Part shown: positions 1 through 6,712 of the stretch, piece after piece
How positions within the stretch are numbered: position 1 is the first letter of the stretch
Layout: the number at the start of each line of letters is the position of its first letter
The notes under the pieces: model-generated
Databases searched by the model: none
Seen by the model: only the letters and a program-made list of their open reading frames with translations
Told to the model about the DNA's origin: nothing
Position numbers and translations under genes: made by a program
Source: a bacterium
GTDB lineage: Bacteria > Bdellovibrionota > UBA1018
DNA length: 40,921 nucleotides
NCBI GenBank assembly: GCA_019751945.1
Contig: JAIEMT010000025.1
Span: forward strand, 1 to 40,921
Reading direction: 5' to 3'

Positions 1-38
1 GTTTGGATTCTGGTGAACCCATTCTAAACGCGGTGAGG

Positions 39-279
39 TCATGCTGCAATTTCAACTAAGTTTAGCACTCCGCCAAGTGCTTTGGTGATTTTGTCATCCA
101 TCGCGCGCGGCTGTTCGCCCATCACTTCTACTAATTCACGCATCGATTTGTCTCTTTCTGGGCAGGGCTCATGATTTCGAGCGCGGACTTCTGAATTTCG
201 AGTTTATAAAATCGATTGGTTTGGCCGCCGGCGCGAATTCACCACCTATATTTGTGGGACGTAGAAGACCTAATTGAAA
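39..279 (-). pseudogene. Decayed second copy of the CarD-like gene
   Basis: This stretch aligns in patches, in order and in the same orientation, with the intact gene at 1949-2578. Shared blocks cover the C-terminal end (61-145), a short middle block (146-158), the block around 159-180, the block 181-222 and the N-terminal-side block 229-272. The pieces between them are missing, so at least four internal deletions are needed, several at short shared words. The readable C-terminal part still resembles the intact protein (DDKITKAL against DDRITKAL) but then runs into a different tail and stops at about 39-41. It cannot encode a full CarD-like domain. It is best read as a relic of a duplication that now flanks the TetR/methyltransferase pair. 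Confidence 0.75.
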
Positions 280-289
280 ACGGAGAGAG

Positions 290-448
290 ATGTTCGGCCA
301 ATGGCTACCCTATGGCAATTTGCGGAGGTACGGAGGTCGTGACCCCGCAAGGGCAATCCTTGAAGAATCTCAAGAAGTGGTACTCATAAAGTTTCTTCAA
401 AAATGTTTCGCTAATCCGAATGTCAAGTCGGTGGCAGACTACTTCTAG
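290..448 (+). CDS. Possible 52-residue ORF, doubtful
   Basis: A short open frame starts with ATG four bases after a GGAGA-type ribosome binding site and ends in TAG, overlapping the 3' end of the convergent TetR gene. The product would be 52 residues (begins MFGQWLPYGNL, ends KSVADYF), with no signal peptide and no domain I recognise. It lies just beyond the decayed CarD-like copy and may be a fragment of a lost gene. The ribosome binding site is the only argument for reality. Confidence 0.2.
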   Translation: MFGQWLPYGNLRRYGGRDPARAILEESQEVVLIKFLQKCFANPNVKSVADYF

Positions 449-1097
449 TTATTGAACGGACCGGATTTTCTGTAATTCCAACGCTTCTGCGGGCCAGTGT
501 AGTTAACTGTCTTTTGAGGTTGTCTTTATCGAAACCTTCAACGTCATATTGAACATAGTGTTCTAAAACGCCGACGACCGCGTTTACACATAAAACCAAA
601 TTGGATCGGAGTTCTTCGTTAGAAAACTGCTTGCGATCCTGAAGAAAATTGAACAGGGCTTCCGCAGCGTCTCGTTTTACTTTTCGTAGAATTTCCTCAC
701 GGTAAACCTCGAAAATATGCCGGTATAAAAATCGTAGTACGAACTTTCTCTCATCATAAAATTCGACAATGTAAGAAACGAGTGGGCCCACGCAGTCGAT
801 GGGTTCAGACCCTTCGACTGTGGCAAGAACCTTTTGCAAACGCTTTATGCTTTCATAGGCGTGAACTTCGATTACTTTTGCGACAATCGCCTGCTTGTTT
901 GGAAAATACTGATAAAGGCTACCGACACTTATTCCTGCCACTTTTGCGATCTGAGCTGTGGTGAATGATTTCTGTTCAGTTCCCAAAAAGCGAATGGTTG
1001 CTTGTAAAATTGATTGAAAAGTCACCTCGGACCGGCGCTGAAGTGGGGATTTTCTTATCGCATACCGAAGGTTAGCTGTGGGCAAGGCCTTAGTCAT
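423..1097 (-). CDS. TetR/AcrR-family transcriptional regulator
   Basis: The 224-residue product has a TetR-type N-terminal DNA-binding domain at about residues 22-70: a first helix with SILQATIRFL, then the turn-helix signature TTAQIAKVAGISVGSLYQYF followed by NKQAIV. The rest is the helical ligand-binding and dimerisation part. Length is normal for the family. A GGGGGA ribosome binding site nine bases upstream on the minus strand supports the start at 1097. It is divergent from the methyltransferase at 1142, so that gene is the obvious first target; the ligand is unknown. The base composition of this pair looks richer in A+T than that of the neighbours, and remnants of a duplicated gene lie on both sides, both compatible with acquisition by transfer. 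Confidence 0.9.
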   Translation of the reverse strand: MTKALPTANLRYAIRKSPLQRRSEVTFQSILQATIRFLGTEQKSFTTAQIAKVAGISVGSLYQYFPNKQAIVAKVIEVHAYESIKRLQKVLATVEGSEPIDCVGPLVSYIVEFYDERKFVLRFLYRHIFEVYREEILRKVKRDAAEALFNFLQDRKQFSNEELRSNLVLCVNAVVGVLEHYVQYDVEGFDKDNLKRQLTTLARRSVGITENPVRSITRSSLPPT

Positions 1098-1141
1098 AAA
1101 TGCGAATCCCCCAAAATATGTGGTGTGCCGATGGATATCTT

Positions 1142-1930
1142 ATGAAGATAGATTTCCTCGCCCGTCGCGTGCTCTGGACTGAATTAAATGACCTATCTTA
1201 CCTTCCAAAGGTTTTCAAGGAACCGTACATCAACTGCTTGGGGTTCGTATTAAATGTTGGCGGTTATTACCGAGGGCTTGCTTCAATATTGGAAGATCTA
1301 ATGGAGCAGACGTCGTCGACACAGGTGCAAGATCTAGGTAGTGGAAGCGCCACCCATATTCGTGCTGTTCTTAAAAGTTGGCCCTCCCAGAAGCAGCCTC
1401 CAAAAGTGGTTATTAGTGATTTGAATCCCTGCCTGCCCATTTTTAAAAGGCTTGCTAAACAGTTTCCTAATGTGCAAGCAACACTTCAATCAGTGAATAT
1501 GGCTACGGCAAAGATTTTACCCGGGAGTACGGTGATTTTGTGTTCCTGTTTCCACCATCTATCTGATAAAGAAGCTCACAATGCTTTAAGGAATATTGGC
1601 AAACAGGCGAGCGCCGTGCTTATTATCGAACCAATCGAACGGACCGCTTTGTATTTTTTAAAGCACCTCCTCTTGCTGATTCCCAGCGTGGTTCTTGGAA
1701 TGTTGACGCCTTTATTTCATCGTTGGAGTATTCAAAATTTTTTATTCTGCACTGTATTTCCTGTTGCTCCTCTGATGGTGCAAGTCGATTGCCTGATCAG
1801 CATTTTACGATCTTTTCGTTTCGAAGAGATTAAGGACTTACTCTCTCAGAGCGGGTTTGAGGCTCAGGTCCGCGGGTATGCAGTGACTGGTGTTAAGAGG
1901 GCTCGGCGGGTGGACGTTAAGGCGGCTTAA
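1142..1930 (+). CDS. Class I SAM-dependent methyltransferase with a membrane-like segment
   Basis: The protein is 262 residues from the ATG at 1142. SAM-binding motif I is visible as VQDLGSGSATH at about residue 61, followed by a VVISDLNP strand with the acidic residue and a VILCSCFHHL strand corresponding to motif IV. After the Rossmann core comes a long hydrophobic stretch (ALYFLKHLLLLIPSVVLGML) that could anchor it to the membrane. An in-frame ATG at 1100 exists, but it lies inside the region needed for the ribosome binding site and promoter of the divergent TetR gene, so 1142 is preferred. The substrate cannot be told; a lipid or another hydrophobic small molecule is a guess from the hydrophobic segment. 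Probably controlled by the adjacent TetR protein. Confidence 0.7.
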   Translation: MKIDFLARRVLWTELNDLSYLPKVFKEPYINCLGFVLNVGGYYRGLASILEDLMEQTSSTQVQDLGSGSATHIRAVLKSWPSQKQPPKVVISDLNPCLPIFKRLAKQFPNVQATLQSVNMATAKILPGSTVILCSCFHHLSDKEAHNALRNIGKQASAVLIIEPIERTALYFLKHLLLLIPSVVLGMLTPLFHRWSIQNFLFCTVFPVAPLMVQVDCLISILRSFRFEEIKDLLSQSGFEAQVRGYAVTGVKRARRVDVKAA

Positions 1931-1948
1931 TTTTAATGTGATCTGTGA

Positions 1949-2578
1949 TCAATGATCCGGCAGGAGCTTATGCCGAAGCGCTTTCGTGATTCTGTCGTCA
2001 ATTGCGCGCGGCTGTTCGCCCATCACTTCGACGAGCTCACGCATCATCAGCTTGTGAACGAGGGTGTCGAGTTTTGCGACTTCGGGAGTGGGAACGATTT
2101 GTCTCTTTTTTAAGACGTGTAGAAAGCTCACGACTTTGGCCATCCCGGCCGCGCCTTCAAGGCGAATGGTTGTTTCCAGCTTGGATTGGAGAATGTTCCA
2201 GGCTTCGTCGATCGAAAAATAGTATTCTCGACTATTTAAGATAGCGAAGACCACCTCAGCTTGGGCTGGGCTCATGATTTCGCGTAAACCTCGCTCGCGC
2301 GCAGTGTTTACCGGAAGCCAAATGGCCGGCTCTGGGCGGCTCGAGCGAGAGAGCGCGGACTTCTGAATTTCGAGTTTATAAAATCGATTGGTTTCACCGC
2401 CTACTGTGCGGGTCTCTAAAGCGGCCACTAAACACTTGCCATGAAGAGCATAAATCGCCATCGTTCCGGGCGCGAATTCACCTCCCGTCACTATAGAGGA
2501 AGCGGAAGATCCCCCCTCCGAAGGTTTGCTGGGGGTAGAAGTCGTACTGGAGTTTAAAGGCAGGATTTCGGTGTCCAT
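1949..2578 (-). CDS. CarD-like transcription factor (CarD/CdnL/TRCF domain)
   Basis: The 209-residue protein begins with a Ser/Thr/Pro-rich disordered leader (about residues 1-33). It then has a segment with the look of the CarD/TRCF RNA polymerase-interacting domain: FAPGTMAIYALHGKCLVAAL, a FYKLEI strand, and IWLPVNTARERGLREIMS, matching the family pattern of a basic-hydrophobic tudor-like strand set ending in a vPv...GLR motif. The C-terminal half is helical and charged, as in CarD proteins, where it contacts promoter DNA. The start is supported by an AGAGGA ribosome binding site eight bases upstream. Known CarD family members bind the RNA polymerase beta subunit and stabilise open complexes; which promoters this one serves is unknown. 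A broken copy lies at 39-279. Confidence 0.75.
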   Translation of the reverse strand: MDTEILPLNSSTTSTPSKPSEGGSSASSIVTGGEFAPGTMAIYALHGKCLVAALETRTVGGETNRFYKLEIQKSALSRSSRPEPAIWLPVNTARERGLREIMSPAQAEVVFAILNSREYYFSIDEAWNILQSKLETTIRLEGAAGMAKVVSFLHVLKKRQIVPTPEVAKLDTLVHKLMMRELVEVMGEQPRAIDDRITKALRHKLLPDH

Positions 2579-2594
2579 TCACTTATCCTCTTCA

Positions 2595-2648
2595 TCTGTA
2601 TTTAAATAAGTAAGGAAGGTCAAAATCGGGTCAGGAATCCTTCCTGAC
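2595..2648 (-). promoter_or_regulatory. Promoter of the CarD-like gene with an adjacent perfect dyad
   Basis: On the minus strand a -35 TTGACC (2623-2618) is followed after 17 bases by TACAGA (2600-2595), with a leader and a good ribosome binding site before the ATG at 2578. Just upstream of the -35 lies a perfect 8-bp dyad with a 3-base spacer, GTCAGGAA/TTCCTGAC (2630-2648). It could be an operator or simply a hairpin. Confidence 0.5.
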
Positions 2649-2783
2649 TTTCGCGGCCTCAATCAGGCTAACAGATGGCGGCAGGGGGGGCAACCCCGGG
2701 GTTCAGAAACTCTGCTAAAAGCATGAAAAAACACATCTTATTGCTTGCCAAAGCCCCCAAAATAGCAGACACCCGTTGGTTCT

Positions 2784-2900
2784 ATGGGTAGAGGACGTAA
2801 ACGTAAAACTCAGAAGATGAAGAACCGCAAACGCCAGGCTGCTAAGAAAAGAAGCCACAAGAAGCGTCGAGAAGCGGTTCGCAAGTCCCGAGTAGGCTAA
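2784..2900 (+). CDS. AURKAIP1/COX24-like (bS22/mS38-type) small ribosomal protein candidate
   Basis: A 38-residue, extremely basic protein: starts MGRGRKRKTQKMKNRKRQA and continues with KKRSHKKRREAVRKSRVG. More than half of the residues are Lys or Arg and there is no acidic residue except one Glu. The K..KM....R..A.KKR.HK pattern is that of the AURKAIP1/COX24 domain found in mitochondrial mS38 and in the short bacterial small-subunit proteins related to mycobacterial bS22. I infer an rRNA-bound ribosomal role. No clear ribosome binding site precedes the ATG. It is a lone gene between the CarD-like gene and the promoter of the secreted-protein pair. Such proteins are easily missed because of their size. 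Confidence 0.65.
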   Translation: MGRGRKRKTQKMKNRKRQAAKKRSHKKRREAVRKSRVG

Positions 2901-2946
2901 TCATTTCCATGTGTTAGCTGGGACACCCCCCTGTGTCATTTAATGC

Positions 2947-2976
2947 TTGACCGTTTCTATTGGCTATTGCTATCCT
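2947..2976 (+). promoter_or_regulatory. Promoter of the low-complexity secreted-protein pair
   Basis: TTGACC (2947-2952), an 18-base spacer, and TATCCT (2971-2976) preceded by TGC, an extended -10. The predicted transcript start near 2983 leaves a leader of almost 200 bases before the ATG at 3179. Confidence 0.6.
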
Positions 2977-2989
2977 GTGTCAAGAGAGT

Positions 2990-3077
2990 GGTCTATGGAT
3001 TTCCAGGCTGGAAGTCTAGAGACCCAGAAGAGAGATGAGTGGAGTAGTTCACCCGTTGCGCGTCATTCTCCGGTGAA
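2990..3077 (+). promoter_or_regulatory. Structured 5' leader of the secreted-protein mRNA
   Basis: Beginning about seven bases after the predicted transcript start, 2990-3024 can fold into a 16-bp hairpin with two mismatches and one wobble, closed by GGTCT/AGACC and capped by TTCCA-GGC-TGGAA. A second helix pairs TTCACC (3048-3053) with GGTGAA (3072-3077). A 5'-terminal hairpin of this kind commonly stabilises an abundant mRNA. No known riboswitch class was recognised. Confidence 0.4.
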
Positions 3078-3178
3078 ATAGGACTTCTCAAATCCCTTCA
3101 AAATCAAACTCAAAGTCTAAGGTCGAAGGTGCGGCCTAGCTTTGTAACTGATGACGATAGGATGAGGCGTAGTTGAGT

Positions 3179-4732
3179 ATGAAAACGTTGCGTGGAACCC
3201 AGCAGATCAGAACCAGTCAATTGGTTTGGACGGCTTTCATTTTTCTGATGTTGGCAATGCCGATCACGGCAAATGCCGCAACTAAATCCCAGATTAAGGA
3301 AGTCGAATCTGAGATCACTGATAAAAAAGATCTCATCGCCGACAACCAAAAAAAGATTAAGGCTAAAAAAGAAGAGTTAAGCAAAGCAGAATCAGTCGCT
3401 TCTGGACGTAAGCGTTCAGACAAAGGCTTCCAGGCCGGCGAATGTAACGATGCTTGCCGACCCGAAGCAGACAGTGCTTGTATTTCGGATGTCGAAAAGC
3501 TCTTCAAAGGCAGATTTAAGGCAGGAGCTGACGGCTCGATTGCTTACCCCGCTAACGGTGTGGGTGGCAGACTTTGGTGCGTAAGTATCTTTGAAGCTGC
3601 AGGTAAATCGATCGACGGTCTCAGTGCAAGCTGCGGCGACGTTGTCGCTCGATGCTCGCGCGTAGATGCAATCCAAAAGCGTGAATCGATTTTGGCAGAT
3701 ATCGAAGCTCTCGAGGGTGAACAAGCTCAGCTTAAGACTGAAAAGAAAGATCTCGAAAAAGCTCGCGACAATCTTCTCTCGGAAGATTGCCCGACTTGCG
3801 AAGAAAATAACACCAAGGGCCGCGTGAGCCGTGCTGCTTACCTCGGTGCAGGTGCAAGCTTTGGTTTGAGTGCAAATTTATACGCAGGTGCGGGTGCTGG
3901 TTACAGCGCTTACCCGTATGCCCCGTTCGTGGGTGGCGGCTACGCAGGTTTGACCGGTCTGAGCGCGTTGCCGGCTTTGACCTCATTTCCTGCTTATGGT
4001 TACGCTGGAATTAACGGTGGTATCGGAGCAAATCTCGGTATCGGCGCGAATTTCGGAATTGGAGCGAACTTCGGCATCGGTGCAAACTTGGGAATCGGCG
4101 CAAACTTAGGTTTGCCGTACGCAAGTCCCTACATGGTGAATCCAGGAATCATGTACCAGCAACAGTACGCTCAACAGTACCAGTATCAATACATGATGCA
4201 GATGCAGCAGCAGCAACAGTACGCACAGTACCAACAGTACATACAGTACCAAGCGCAAATGCAGCAGTATCAACAGTACCAACAGTACGTGCAGTATCAG
4301 CAGTACCAACAGTACCAGTATCAAATGCAGGTGCAGCAGTACCAAGCTCAGCAAGAGCTTTACTACCGCCAGATGCAAATGGCTCAAGCTCAGCAGTACT
4401 ATCAAGGCGCTGCTCAGTACATGTACCAAGCTCAGGCTGGCTACTATCAGGCAGCTCAACGTTACCAAATGATTGGTTACGGCGGTGGCTACCCGATGCA
4501 GTACGGAGCTAACTTCGGTGCAAGAATTGGAATTGGAGCCGGTTACTACGGCGGCGGCTTCCCGGGTGCCTATTCGTTCTCGGGTCGTCAAAGCTACCGT
4601 TATAACGGTTATAGCGGCGGCGGCAACTTGGGCTTAGGCCTGGGTGCAGGTCTGGTGCTCGGTGCTGGACTTGGCGCGTTAGCTGGCGGCGGTATCAATT
4701 TTGGTATCAACGCAGGCGCCGGTTTTTACTAA
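3179..4732 (+). CDS. Secreted coiled-coil, eight-cysteine protein with Gln/Tyr-rich tail
   Basis: From the ATG at 3179 the protein has 517 residues (an in-frame TTG at 3173 is closer to the GAGG ribosome binding site and is possible). A signal peptide ends at TANA|A, residue 33. Residues about 36-75 are a charged coiled coil (KSQIKEVESEITDKK). A compact region with eight cysteines follows, from C89 to the CPTC motif at 204-207, including a C-x6-C pair and a second coiled coil. The remainder is low complexity: Gly/Ala/Tyr-rich sequence, five tandem IGAN[LF]G hexapeptides, a roughly 106-residue Gln/Tyr/Met/Ala tract, and a Gly-rich end with terminal Tyr. The head is shared with the next gene. 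I recognise no named family; a self-assembling surface, matrix or appendage protein is inference from composition. Confidence 0.85.
   Translation: MKTLRGTQQIRTSQLVWTAFIFLMLAMPITANAATKSQIKEVESEITDKKDLIADNQKKIKAKKEELSKAESVASGRKRSDKGFQAGECNDACRPEADSACISDVEKLFKGRFKAGADGSIAYPANGVGGRLWCVSIFEAAGKSIDGLSASCGDVVARCSRVDAIQKRESILADIEALEGEQAQLKTEKKDLEKARDNLLSEDCPTCEENNTKGRVSRAAYLGAGASFGLSANLYAGAGAGYSAYPYAPFVGGGYAGLTGLSALPALTSFPAYGYAGINGGIGANLGIGANFGIGANFGIGANLGIGANLGLPYASPYMVNPGIMYQQQYAQQYQYQYMMQMQQQQQYAQYQQYIQYQAQMQQYQQYQQYVQYQQYQQYQYQMQVQQYQAQQELYYRQMQMAQAQQYYQGAAQYMYQAQAGYYQAAQRYQMIGYGGGYPMQYGANFGARIGIGAGYYGGGFPGAYSFSGRQSYRYNGYSGGGNLGLGLGAGLVLGAGLGALAGGGINFGINAGAGFY
4022..4111 (+). repeat. Five tandem 18-bp units encoding IGAN[L/F]G
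   Basis: Five in-frame 18-base units (4022, 4040, 4058, 4076, 4094) each encode Ile-Gly-Ala-Asn-Leu/Phe-Gly. The units differ at many third codon positions while the peptide is kept, so selection acts on the protein repeat and this is not a fresh slippage product. Confidence 0.9.
4151..4468 (+). repeat. Gln/Tyr-rich low-complexity tract (prion-like composition)
   Basis: About 106 codons are dominated by CAG/CAA and TAC/TAT, with recurrent QQYQQY and QYQ words plus Met and Ala. There are almost no charged residues until the end of the tract. This is the composition of prion-like, phase-separating or fibre-forming segments. The long antisense frame here, rich in Leu and Val, is only its mirror. 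Confidence 0.9.
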
Positions 4733-4766
4733 GTTTTTCTAGTACGTCAGTTCTAACTTAGTTGAG

Positions 4767-4815
4767 GTTTCCAGGGCTCAGAATGGTTCTGAGTCGTGGA
4801 AACTTCAGCTTTTTT
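4767..4815 (+). terminator. Intrinsic terminator or attenuator between the two secreted-protein genes
   Basis: Two 7-bp helices, GTTTCCA/TGGAAAC and CTCAGAA/TTCTGAG, separated by a 3x3 internal loop and capped by TGG, are followed by a run of six T. Only 46 bases separate the T run from the next ATG and no separate promoter is evident there. The element probably lets part of the transcription through and sets the ratio of the two products. Confidence 0.75.
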
Positions 4816-4861
4816 AGCAAATGACCGAAGAGTCATTGAGTAGGGGAAAGGGATATTCAAG

Positions 4862-6490
4862 ATGAATATGGGGATTCTTAGAAAAACTACACATCTATTG
4901 TTGATTAGTTTCGTAGTCTCCAGTGTGTCCTTCACCCAGATCCACGCTGACGATAGCGATAAAGCACAGCGCGATGATATTCGCGGTCGCGGCTCTGAGC
5001 TTCGCGACCTGCGTGCTCAGTTGGTAGATATTGAAGACCAAGTTTCTGCTAAGAAAAAAGAAATCAGCGTGCGTGAGCGCGCCATTGTGGCGTTGAAGAG
5101 CAATCGTCCTCAAACCAAAAAAGACCAAGAGGTCTATTCGCTCGAAACTTTCGATAATCGCTCCTGCGATGATTGCCAAGCTGCTTGTAATGCCGAAGAT
5201 GCCAAGCTCATCTTCAGCAAGAAGGAAATGGAAAATCTGGAAGCTGCTTGGGAAAGCATTTCAAGTCGGGGACGAAAATCTTGCGAACGCCTGGGCGAAA
5301 CGATTTTGAATCGTGAAAGAGAGAGCGCGTCTATTGCTGAACTCGGTTACGTTTCCGCTGCTTGTGCGGATGCGATTGAGGCGTGCGGTAGTGTGAAGCG
5401 CAAACTCAAGATTCGTGAAATCGAAGCAGATATCAAGCAATTGAAAGAAGATATTAACGATAAAGAAAACGGTCTTGCTGCAGATAAAAAACGCGTGACT
5501 CGAGCTATCGAGAACGTGATCGAAAACTGCCCAGACTGTCAGATCATCGAAGCGATGCGCCCGGCTCCGGCTACCAACGGCGATCGTTGGATCTACGGCA
5601 TTCAAGCAGCGATGCCGGCAGTGCTCGGTGGACTTCAAACTTACGCGAGTACTTACAATACGAAACAATACGCAGGCATCTTCAATAACTATTACAACGG
5701 TTATTACGGCGCTTATAACAACTACCTGAGTCAGTGTGCGACTATTGGTATTCCCTGTCAGAGCCCAGGACTTCCGGGTTACGGTCCCGGACCTGTTGGC
5801 GGGTTTGGCGGCGGATTCGGTGGTTTTGGCGGGTTCGGTGGTTTTGGCGGATTTGGAGGCGGAGCTTTTGGTGGCGGCATCGGCGCCAACTTCAATGCCG
5901 GCTTCAACATCGGTGGTTCGCCATTCTTTGGTGCAGGAGCTGGATTTAGTGCCGGCTTTGGCGGCGGCTTCGGCGGCGGTATGCCGTTCTCAGGCTTCCC
6001 TCCTTTCGGTGGAGGCTATAATGCCTTCGCTGGCGGCGGCCTTCCGTTTGGTTATCCGGCTTTTGGCGGCGGAGCAGGATTTAACGCCGGCTTCGGTGGT
6101 TACGGCGGCTACGGCGGTATCCCAGCCATTCAGCCGATGTCAGCTTTCTCGCCGTTTTCAGCTTATGGAAATTTCGGCGCGGGCGCCTTCGCGGGTGGCC
6201 TCCCCATGTTTGGCGGTGGACAAAGCTTCATGCCCGGTGGTGGTTACTGGGGCGGTGGTCCAATCGGCTTCAATAACGGTTTCAGCGGCTACGGCGGTGC
6301 GAATGCTGCCGGCTACCAAAACGTTTTAGCTCAAACCCAAATGCTCGAAGCTCAGCGTGGAAATCAGGCTCAGCAGAACTATATGCTGAACCAACAGCAA
6401 GCTTACGAAGCGCAAATGCGTGCTCAGCAAACCCTGTCGAATTATAGCAACTACATGGGTGGCTACGGCGGCATTCCGTTCCGTTACTAA
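4862..6490 (+). CDS. Secreted coiled-coil, eight-cysteine protein with Gly/Phe-rich tail
   Basis: This 542-residue product is a paralogue of the protein at 3179-4732. It has a signal peptide ending at about residue 29 (IHA|DD), a coiled coil at about 40-80, eight cysteines between C102 and C226 including the same C-x6-C pair and a CPDC motif, and a second coiled coil before CPDC. From about residue 300 the tail is Gly-rich with Phe and Tyr (repeated GGFGGFGG words, then GGYGGYGG), and it ends with a short Gln/Ala/Asn-rich piece and a terminal Tyr. An AAAGGG ribosome binding site nine bases upstream supports the start. The head is conserved while the tail has been replaced, which suggests the head does the docking or disulfide pairing and the tails determine material properties. 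Function unknown; extracellular or envelope location is inferred from the signal peptide. Confidence 0.85.
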   Translation: MNMGILRKTTHLLLISFVVSSVSFTQIHADDSDKAQRDDIRGRGSELRDLRAQLVDIEDQVSAKKKEISVRERAIVALKSNRPQTKKDQEVYSLETFDNRSCDDCQAACNAEDAKLIFSKKEMENLEAAWESISSRGRKSCERLGETILNRERESASIAELGYVSAACADAIEACGSVKRKLKIREIEADIKQLKEDINDKENGLAADKKRVTRAIENVIENCPDCQIIEAMRPAPATNGDRWIYGIQAAMPAVLGGLQTYASTYNTKQYAGIFNNYYNGYYGAYNNYLSQCATIGIPCQSPGLPGYGPGPVGGFGGGFGGFGGFGGFGGFGGGAFGGGIGANFNAGFNIGGSPFFGAGAGFSAGFGGGFGGGMPFSGFPPFGGGYNAFAGGGLPFGYPAFGGGAGFNAGFGGYGGYGGIPAIQPMSAFSPFSAYGNFGAGAFAGGLPMFGGGQSFMPGGGYWGGGPIGFNNGFSGYGGANAAGYQNVLAQTQMLEAQRGNQAQQNYMLNQQQAYEAQMRAQQTLSNYSNYMGGYGGIPFRY

Positions 6491-6591
6491 GTAGCAAACA
6501 CTTAAAACCCTAAAGTTAACCGTTCATCTACCGAAGAGTACTTTGTCTAGCCTGGAGGCACTTTGTTGGTGGGTACTCGAGGATAGGCACC

Positions 6592-6620
6592 TTGACTGAG
6601 GACTGCTATCATCTGCTAAT
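6592..6620 (+). promoter_or_regulatory. Promoter of mce-rhomboid
   Basis: TTGACT (6592-6597), 17-base spacer, GCTAAT (6615-6620). The leader of about 85 bases contains GAGGA/TCCTC pairing potential. Between 6491 and 6591 I see no gene and no convincing terminator, only a 6-bp dyad GAGTAC/GTACTC spaced by about 30 bases. Confidence 0.5.
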
Positions 6621-6712
6621 CGAGGGCTGAGGAGGCCAGATTGGGTACAGCAACAGGTGGTAGTAGTCCTCGTCCCATTTTAGGCCTTTAGATGTTGTGA
6701 TAAGGAATGGGC

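Noticed and set aside
4022-4111. CRISPR-like array of 18-base repeats
   Set aside because: Units are contiguous without spacers, vary at third codon positions and lie in frame in a gene; this is a protein repeat.
4106-4591. 161-codon minus-strand frame rich in Leu and Val, opposite the Gln/Tyr tract
   Set aside because: It is the mirror of CAG/CAA and TAC codons; no ribosome binding site, and the plus-strand gene has a signal peptide and a paralogue.
5736-6329. 197-codon plus-strand frame within the Gly-rich tail
   Set aside because: A shifted reading of GGN codons giving Ala/Ser/Val-rich sequence; the main frame continues a paralogous domain structure.
6600-6712. Cobalamin or other riboswitch before mce
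   Set aside because: No cobalamin box or other recognisable conserved motif; the epimerase itself does not use the cofactor.
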